A DNA stretch of 64,000 nt, from NCBI GenBank assembly GCA_022495005.1, contig JAGYXB010002079.1, forward strand, positions 62,001 to 126,000. The letters are read 5' to 3'. The DNA is from Rhyacophila brunnea. Taxonomy: Eukaryota > Arthropoda > Insecta > Trichoptera > Rhyacophilidae. Position numbers and translations under genes: made by a program. The notes beneath the pieces were generated by a model. The model searched no databases and was not told the DNA's origin. It saw only the letters and a program-made list of their open reading frames with translations. Each line of letters begins with the position of its first letter. The first letter of the stretch is position 1. Of the stretch, positions 58,301-64,000 are shown piece by piece.

Positions 58301-60822
58301 TATTATCTAAAATTATACCATTAAATCATACATCATTTTAAAGATAGAAGAAATACTATTATAGTTTTGTTTAGGCATAGGTTGATGAATAAAAAAAATT
58401 TATCAACATCATATTCTGTAATAATATGTATTCTTAATTCAAATTTGTTTTCATTGAATTAAGAGCGTGATTGAAAGAATGTGCACTATTTTTGTCGGAT
58501 CGCCCATGGCATACCTAAACTATTATGATTTGGTTTAAGCAGGGTTTAATTGATTTTTAAAAACTAACCAAAACCATCTGAATTTTGTATTATTAGTTCA
58601 ATGAAAACAAATATTATAGACTAATATCTCATTAGTTAACTCCATTAATTATTTTTCTTAGAATTGATTATTTTAATTTTTATTGATTATAAAGAATAAT
58701 GATCTATTATTAGGTTTTGACGATTTATTATAATAATATGCTATCGAGTATATTATTAGGTTTTTTACTGACACTTCAACTATTCATAATTTGTTTATTG
58801 TATTTTTTGTGACCTCTGACTAGATAGGTAGGTAATGGAGTTTTTACCTACTTTATTGTATTGATTTACTATAATAAGGTAGAGTTAAGAGGGTTCGTTG
58901 TCAGTGTGTGTTTACCTTTTGTGAGTGTACACGACGCCTGAAGATGCCGAAAGGCGAAACCCGAGTCGCTAAAAACGACTTAAATGGAATAGTACAGAGT
59001 TTGAATCCATTAGAATTTAAATTAAAATTCCATCAAGTACCTTCGGTCGATAGTATTAATATTGAAAACAAATATGTATGACTGCCAAAGCTTAGTGTGT
59101 ACTATTTATGTCGAATCTAAACAGCCTACCTCCACCCCTCACCACTGCCGCTTTCCATCCAAGTTGTTGATTATTCGATTCCACCCCCCGGTTTTAATAG
59201 TGGGTCACTGTCAACTGTCGGAATTAGCAATTATGCACCGTAGCCTGCTTATAAATCCAGAGTCAAATTCAAATTCTCGTAAATTATAAATTCAGAAATG
59301 AAATTGAGTGCTCGCAATAGAGGTGTCTGCAATGGTTCCATGAATAAACAGAACGGTGACAAAACAGAACATGAATAAACAGAACGGTGACAAAACAGAA
59401 CATGAAAAAACAGAACAGTGACAAAACAGAACAGCGATAAATAGAACTGTGGCCTTTCAGGAAATATAATATAACATTTAATATTGAAATTGTCGTATCT
59501 CTATAATAATATGTTGTATAGATTTTTCAATACGCCGTAAAAAATCAAACTACATATATAATTTCTGCATTCCTAATCGCTGGAAAGCCTCAATTAAACG
59601 GGACTCAACTCGGTGTTGCTGACAAGCTAGATATATCTCGTCTTCATTCATCTAAATATTTTGAAAATGTTTGAGTGACTAGGTACAACGAAATAATGAG
59701 TTTATTAATTTTGTGGAGTTGTGCATCAAAATCCAGTAGATAAATTGACGTGTAGCTGTCAGTATATTATTGATCAAATATCTATTTTCAATGTATCAAA
59801 TTATTCGACCGCAATAATAAATTTCCAGCGACTCATATATCTGTAAACAACTATTTACCTGTGTCAGCAGATTGATTGGCAATATTAAATACGGTATCGC
59901 AATGGAAAATTAGTTTAATATCCATTCCCATAGTATCATATTATATTACGACTGTAATAAATAAATAAAATTCACAGCTACTCGTATTTAAACCGCTGAC
60001 TCGTTCAATATAATTATGTACTGGAATATAATGTTTAGGTATTAATTTTGACTGTATAAATTACGAATACTGATTTATCAAAATGTCACTCGAATATACG
60101 TTTCCAGTATGTTACCATCGCAGTCTCTATATCGCTTCGCCCAACATCTGATTGTACCGAGATGCGGACCTCGGATCCGTACCTATCATAGGTTTAGTAT
60201 TGTAACATAACTGCTGTAACATACTATTGTACCAACCGTTACGCCCAATAAAACTCGCTCCTGCACACATCTTCGACTTCTTCATCATCATCCTCAACAC
60301 CATAACCCACACATCGAGCATCACAGACGTTTTTATACTAAATGACCAACATGCAGTGATTACATAATATATATTAAATATTTATATATTATATTTCGTT
60401 TATAAACTTAAGTTTTATACGTTTTTAATTAATAAATAGATACGACAAAAATTAATGTTTTATTTTTCCCTGGCTGTTTTGTCACCGTTCTGCTTCAGCA
60501 CGTTCTGTTTATTCCATTTCTGTTTTATCTTGTTATGCTTATTCATGTTCTGTTTTGTTCGGTTACCATCTGCAATTGTCTGTTTTATCGGGTTTCAATT
60601 AATGTTATACAAGTAAAATAAATAAACTTACCTGTATTGAGATGTACAGCGACATGCATATTTGAAATAAATTGTAGGCTATCATTACTTTTTCTAATTT
60701 GTAAGGTTCTCGCTTTTCCATAAATTTGGGACCCCATTTTTTAATAAGCTTATGATATAAAAATAAAAATGTTACCAAGATAATTGGGTTTAATATAATC
60801 GTGTATTCTCTGGTTCTAGGAT
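52164..60822 (-). CDS. Gene B: very-long-chain fatty acid elongase (ELO/ELOVL family), 5' end missing
   Basis: Coding join on the minus strand: 60822-60632, 57682-57542, 55490-55385, 54299-54163, 52328-52164; GT-AG junctions and phases all agree. The product is 246 residues plus an unseen N-terminal exon, close to the family's usual 260-300. Signatures in order: DPRTREYT and [11 protein letters not shown] (exon 2); CQPLS and KILDLLDT, the KxxExxDT box (exon 3); HVYHH histidine box (exon 4); HAVMYTYY and LTQIQIAQF (exons 5-6); C-terminal KKQR, a KKxx ER-retrieval signal. ELO proteins are multi-pass ER membrane 3-ketoacyl-CoA synthases that condense malonyl-CoA with long-chain acyl-CoA. Substrate chain length cannot be told. 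The motifs and frame are intact, so I regard it as functional. Confidence 0.93.
52490..53285 (-). pseudogene. Jockey-like retrotransposon, RT C-terminal region and 3' UTR
   Basis: The minus strand reads [68 protein letters not shown], then after a frame change [32 protein letters not shown]. These are the conserved post-RT motifs of Jockey-clade elements. It ends with a 3' UTR and aattgaaattgaaa tail. It lies within the gene B intron between exons 5 and 6. Confidence 0.8.
53460..53790. mobile_element. GTTACATGTAAATTG family copy
   Basis: It has catccaaccttcttggatcg, ggaagccagcagcaaacaat, ttaggttaggtt and right end ttacgtaagtacaatttaca. Intronic in gene B. Confidence 0.6.
53888..54122 (-). 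mobile_element. tRNA-derived SINE next to gene B exon 5
   Basis: It is complete in outline: head gcgcggcttaagcgttgg, body, and end gatcctattaggatcgga. The head lies about 40 bp downstream of the exon 5 splice donor, in the same orientation as the gene. Confidence 0.75.
54163..54299 (-). CDS. Gene B coding exon 5
   Basis: The acceptor is tttttccag ending at 54300 and the donor is CAAATA|GTAAGTACA at 54163/54162. It encodes (A)[21 protein letters not shown], then CYYPEY, then [11 protein letters not shown]. The MYxYY motif and the TQxQ half of TQxQxxQF are here. A tRNA-derived SINE ends only about 40 bp past the donor, inside the intron. Confidence 0.9.
55385..55490 (-). CDS. Gene B coding exon 4 (histidine box)
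   Basis: The acceptor is ccgctttacag ending at 55491 and the donor is CCCCG|GTAAGT at 55385/55384. It encodes [20 protein letters not shown], then a hydrophobic helix ending LKYIP. HxxHH is the catalytic histidine box of ELO enzymes. One base (G) is left for the next codon. A near-identical copy in opposite orientation lies at 18710-18815. Confidence 0.92.
55815..56365 (+). mobile_element. hAT element remnant with transposase C-terminus
   Basis: The TIRs are caatggttctcatgtgcggc and ggccatagtgagaaccactg. The flanks ctctagac and atctagat match at six of eight. On the plus strand at about 56040-56195 it reads [20 protein letters not shown], a stop, then MRLALEKM. CERxFSxxxxIKxKxRxxL is the start of the hAT C-terminal dimerisation domain. 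The rest of the transposase is deleted. Confidence 0.8.
56515..56640. repeat. Partial copy of the 5290-5616 TIR element
   Basis: It has attacaaaggccccttgatt and cgtcccgtctgaaacggg, the right part of that element. A second gccgtttcacacaagacac string follows. Confidence 0.6.
56700..57205 (+). pseudogene. RTE-like element 3' end with internal deletion
   Basis: It follows 3540-4125 (caactgctttgcgggcc, ggcactcagctcgaaa), lacks a middle part, then continues with agatgggctggacacattgc, acaaaacgtccgcaaggta and a (gatgat)n tail. It ends about 340 bp from gene B exon 3. Confidence 0.65.
57542..57682 (-). CDS. Gene B coding exon 3
   Basis: The acceptor is tgattccag ending at 57683 and the donor is GACACG|GTAAGG at 57542/57541. 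It encodes exactly 47 residues in phase 0: [17 protein letters not shown], then a polar turn, then [16 protein letters not shown]. The KxxDxxDT box is one of the diagnostic ELO motifs. Both flanking junctions are phase 0 and join SIQ|SIR and LDT|VFF without loss. A diverged copy of this exon lies at 12565-12705. Confidence 0.88.
57887..59147. mobile_element. CAGTGGCGAAGGGTG element with a nested MITE
   Basis: The left end is cagtggcgaagggtgaagg and the right end cctccacccctcaccactg. The interior shares tttggtttaagcagggttta with 22065-22480 and 26368-28744. It includes the GCC-GAAA-GGC repeat near 58938. The outer flanks do not match, so the two ends may belong to different insertions. Confidence 0.55.
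57924..58132. mobile_element. hAT-like MITE with perfect 8-bp duplication, nested
   Basis: It runs from cagggcatgaaatggagcgc to tccatttcgagtgctg, flanked by gatacgac (57916-57923, 58133-58140). The target gatacgacataaa is part of the host element, so it inserted after the host. This 209-bp copy defines the family's borders. Confidence 0.9.
59320..60590. mobile_element. Inverted minisatellite-ended element (AACAGAAC units)
   Basis: The left arm (59340-59460) repeats aacagaacggtgacaaaaca and aacatgaataaacagaac. The right arm (about 60470-60580) carries the inverse, tctgttttgtcaccgttct-like units. Outermost strings tctgcaatggttcc and ggttaccatctgca are also inverted. The LTR-like repeat (59752-60345) lies between them. 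It sits in the gene B intron between exons 2 and 3. Confidence 0.55.
60632..60822 (-). CDS. Gene B coding exon (first recognised; conventionally exon 2)
   Basis: The acceptor is ctttttttcag ending at 60823 and the donor is ATACAG|GTAAGTTTA at 60632/60631. It encodes 64 residues, starting with the split Asp of DPRTREYT and ending YISIQ. It contains the first transmembrane helix ([13 protein letters not shown]) and [11 protein letters not shown]. The phase requires an upstream exon ending in G. An in-frame ATG upstream of the acceptor exists but would start in intron-like sequence, so I do not take it as the start. Confidence 0.88.
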
Positions 60823-60855
60823 CTGAAAAAAAGATAGAATACATCCTTTTATATA

Positions 60856-61275
60856 TTATAATCATGGCCCCCACATCCTGAAGCGGCCCCCAAGGCTAGG
60901 ATGTTTGGCGGGTCCCCCTATCTATCGCTAAGGGTAAAGTCAGTGTGACGCGCTGCAGTAGCGTTATCCAAATTTAATGGTGTATTTTTAGCATTTTTTT
61001 AATATTTTTAATATGTACTTACATCCATTTGAATTATGGAGTTGTTGAATATCTATCGACACACAGTAAAAAATTGCATCGTTCACCTAAATAGTCTTAA
61101 TATTAATATCATTAAAGGAAAATAGCACCGCAGGCGACTTTTTTAACCATTAGAGCAAATTTGTGATCTGTTTTTATCTCGGTATGGTCGACTCGTCACG
61201 CCGGGCCCTTTCTGAGCCCGGGCCCACAGGCTGGATACCTGTCAGCCCCCCTTGTGGGGGCCATGATTATAATTA
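60856..61275. mobile_element. TIR element (ATCATGGCCCCCACA ends)
   Basis: The left end ttataatcatggcccccaca is mirrored by the right end tgtgggggccatgattataa. GC-rich subterminal blocks surround an AT core. It lies about 35 bp upstream of the gene B exon 2 acceptor. Related to 17645-18155. Confidence 0.7.
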
Positions 61276-61530
61276 TATAATTTGGCGAGAGTAAAATAAT
61301 AAATAAAACAGAATCAGTCATGTAACTGGTCACACTGGAATCGGCAAGGTATCAATCCAAACACATGCCGGACGAAGTATGAAAACAACCTATTTGGCAG
61401 GAAAAACGCTAGATTTTGTTAAAATAAAATTGCAAGTAAATTTACTTATTCTACCAAGAACAGTCAATAGAATACATTTGCCTTCGCATATCGAAAAAAA
61501 AGTGTACATGTGTGCACATTTTAACAGAAT

Positions 61531-62119
61531 CAGTGACGTCCCGTAGGGGTAGGCAGATTGAGCGTCGCTTGGGGGCGGCAGTTACTCGAAGGGCGGTAAA
61601 TCGAGAAGAATCATTAGGTATAATATTGAAATAGGTGCACAAACTTAGTAATAACAGAAATATCTTTCCATTAAAAAATTTATCTGACTGCTTGGAAATA
61701 AAATGTATAAACTAACATAGAACAGGACTGTATTTTTTTTCAGGTTAACGATGTCTAGTTTACTTCAGTTGTCCTTGATCACCAGCAATGACACGTGCAG
61801 ATTTGCGAATTATAGGTAGGTACATACTTACCTAATTAATTTATCCAAATATTTTTGCCGGTCACTCGCGAGTTTTGAAAGTTGTCAGGTGTATTTTTAA
61901 ATGTATCTGAAACCGTGGACTCGCAATACTGTCTATTGAAGTAGAGATGGCATTTAAATTAGATTTAGTGATATATTATATTTTGTTAGTAATGTATCCA
62001 TACTACACATTTCTTAGATATTGGAGTCATGGAAGAGTGATAAAAAACATTGTACAAAAAATGGGGCGGCACTTTGGCGCTGTCTAGGGGCGGCATTTTA
62101 TCTAGGGACGACGTCACTG
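61531..62119. mobile_element. CAGTGACGTCCC family MITE
   Basis: It runs from cagtgacgtcccgtaggggt to agggacgacgtcactg. The left flank aacagaat is partly repeated a few bases past the right end (aacagaaa). 589 bp, non-coding. Confidence 0.7.
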
Positions 62120-62319
62120 AACAAACAGAAATATTTCGAAATTGACAACAAATATATACCTAGTTTGAAGACGTCTACGTATATTATTGTTACGACAATA
62201 TAACGAATATATCGTAACGATAAAATAATATACATATTTCTGTATTCGAGAATTCTCGAATCACGAGATTTGCAAAAACCAGAGAAATTATTACAAACGT
62301 TACTCTCACGGGACATCAG

Positions 62320-63074
62320 TCTAGGGAATCCAATCCCGGGATCCCGAGCTATTTTCGATACCTATGAATCCCGGGATTGGTAAACATAATCCCGGGATTT
62401 CGGGATTGACTTTTGTCTTGATTGATTGATCAATTTTTATGGAAAATAAAATAAAAGCGAAATATAACAGAAAAAATACTTTTGATAAAAAATAACTACA
62501 TTAGAAATAAACTGAGTTTGAATGAAGTTTGATTTATACCCATGTGTAGGTTGCCGATTCATTTTATTTTTTTCACATAAATTATTAAAAATGGAAAGAT
62601 TGGAAAAAAAACAATGCTTTGCACTTTTAACAAAGTAATTCCACCATGATATCATACGTTTTACAGCAGTTTCATATTTGGCTGACTAATTAGATTTATG
62701 AAGCGGAAAGGCCATAAGTACGCCATGATTATTTCCTTTACTATTTAAATCTCGCTAATCTATTCATTAAGTCTTTACTATCAGAAACAGCAATCTCCTA
62801 TTAAATTTACATTATTGTTTATATTACAATATTATTTACTCCAATAAACTTGTGTATTTCCAAGATTGAACGTAAACAATAAATGTCTTAAATAGTATAA
62901 ATTATACTAGATTTATTTTTGACCGATTTTATCAATGTTATTTGTAAATATAAAAATTTTATATTAACAATTGAAAAGATGCCAATCCCGGGACCAGTCC
63001 CGGGATCCCGGGATTGTCAAATTGTAATCCCGAAATCCCGGGATCAGAATTTTGGCTCGGGATTGGATTCCCTA
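62320..63074. mobile_element. hAT-like CCCGGGAT element, inverted sister of 30237-30996
   Basis: It starts tctagggaatccaatcccgg and ends gggattggattcccta. The flanks gacatcag (62312-62319) and gacatcac (63075-63082) agree at seven of eight. Its target resembles a CAGTGACGTCCC element end, so it may be nested in one. Confidence 0.75.
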
Positions 63075-63501
63075 GACATCACTGTGTTGGGGTCACAAGG
63101 TGAAGAACATATAAACTTTAATTTTCGATCAAATTCCACAGTTTCCACCGGTTATTTTCATTCATATGTATGTCCCACACATTACGTAATATCATCGCAT
63201 CGTTAATTACAATTGAACCAGTTAATGGCTGAACTCAGTTTAACCTTTTTACAAAAAACCGAATATCGGGTCAAAAAATCAACATTTTAATTTAAATGGG
63301 GCACATTGTATCAAGGCTGTCAAAAATATAAATTAATTACGTATTGTTATCGAAAAATTGAGGTCTATTGAAATATTCATAAATTACTATTACTGACGAA
63401 CGCATTTTACGTTCTGTTGTATCACTTCCTTTTTTTTTTTTTTTAGAAATTTGAATATTTACGTATTTAGTTGCGTAGTGTTGAAAAGCAGTGGAGGCTT
63501 A

Positions 63502-63865
63502 AGAGCATACATAAGTGAAACGGAAAATAATTTTCAACAGTAGGTGGGACGAAATTTTTCACTCGTCGCCAATCGGAGACCGACAGTCGAGGTGTAAGCA
63601 CATCAATTTGTTTTGTGATGACGTCGGAGGAATATATTCTTAAATCGTGTAAAGATGACTAAAAAACGTTACCCATTTACTTGAAAAAGAAAACATGTCA
63701 ATGAATATACTATTATTATTACTAATATAACAATTAACATAAAATTAAATGGACGCGTGTTGAATTTTTATGACAAATTATATTTCGTTCGGCTCGCGTC
63801 ATTTTCACAATCCGCGAATCGCCTAGTCACGATCTTTTTAGACCATGCCTCAACTGAAGTATAGC
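63502..63865. mobile_element. Harbinger-like element relative
   Basis: The reverse of the 42447 family: aaacggaaaataattttcaa, cgtgtaaagatgact, ttatgacaaattatatttcg and the terminal caactgaagtatag. The duplication is not clear. Confidence 0.5.
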
Positions 63866-64000
63866 CTTGAGAGTATCGAAGCCCTCGTGGTGAAAAAAAA
63901 ATATTATAAACATACAGTATAATATCGCCAGGGACGTTTTCAGGTAAGAATATGCCCACTTTGCGAGAATGACTTTATAGATGAAGATTGTCAAAAATAC

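Noticed and set aside
59340..59450. CRISPR-like short repeats
   Set aside because: The units are an uninterrupted minisatellite with no unique spacers, in a eukaryotic intron, and are mirrored at the other end of an element.
60605..60874. In-frame ATG just upstream of gene B exon 2 as a start codon
   Set aside because: A good acceptor (polypyrimidine then cag) immediately precedes DPRT, and elongases normally have an N-terminal exon before this point.

Overview
This is a eukaryotic, almost certainly insect, genomic window. It is AT-rich and intron-rich, dense in transposable elements, and has GT-AG splice sites and tRNA-derived SINEs. Many repeats carry taggtacctac-like strings or TTAGG-like motifs, which suit Lepidoptera or Hemiptera; the order cannot be fixed from sequence alone. 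There is no prokaryotic gene organisation, CRISPR array or rRNA.

Two multi-exon host genes lie on the minus strand. Gene A (coding exons 43240 down to 22642) assembles exactly across five exons into a 401-residue protein of the DUF2236 family (ER-bound oxygenase mpaB/rubber oxygenase-like, Pfam PF09995). Gene B (60822 down to 52164) is a very-long-chain fatty acid elongase (ELO/ELOVL). Its five downstream exons join in frame with all the family motifs (KxxDxxDT, HxxHH, MYxYY, TQxQxxQF and a C-terminal KKxx). Its first coding exon is not identified and probably lies beyond the window. Both proteins are expected at the endoplasmic reticulum and act on lipids or lipophilic substrates.

The most notable observation is a scattered second copy of the elongase. 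An open copy of exon 3 with a donor lies on the minus strand at 12565-12705. An intact copy of exon 4 with both splice sites, in a block of about 750 bp that includes intron sequence, lies on the opposite strand at 18710-18815. This is a broken or rearranged paralogue, or a sign of misassembly.

The rest is mostly mobile DNA. There are 3' fragments of non-LTR retrotransposons: an RTE-like family ending in (TGATGA)n, a second RTE-like family, a Jockey-like family, and others with an RNase H or CCHC tail. There is a tRNA-SINE family with at least five copies, a hAT remnant that still shows a transposase C-terminus, and many TIR/MITE elements. I could read target-site duplications directly for several: 2423-2821, 26368-28744, 29090-29720, 30237-30996, 38794-39288, 46578-47823, 47942-48455, 57924-58132 and 62320-63074. 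Nesting is common. One RTE copy (about 46530-49000) is split by two members of the same MITE family, and a MITE with a perfect 8-bp duplication sits inside a larger TIR element at 57887-59147.

Layout: 0-12.4 kb repeats; 12.5-19.6 kb repeats holding the displaced elongase exons; 19.7-22.5 kb repeats; 22.6-43.3 kb gene A with TE-filled introns; 43.3-52.1 kb intergenic TE region; 52.1-60.8 kb gene B; 60.8-64 kb TE-rich sequence upstream of the first recognised exon of gene B. Repeat boundaries were read by eye and are approximate unless a duplication is given.
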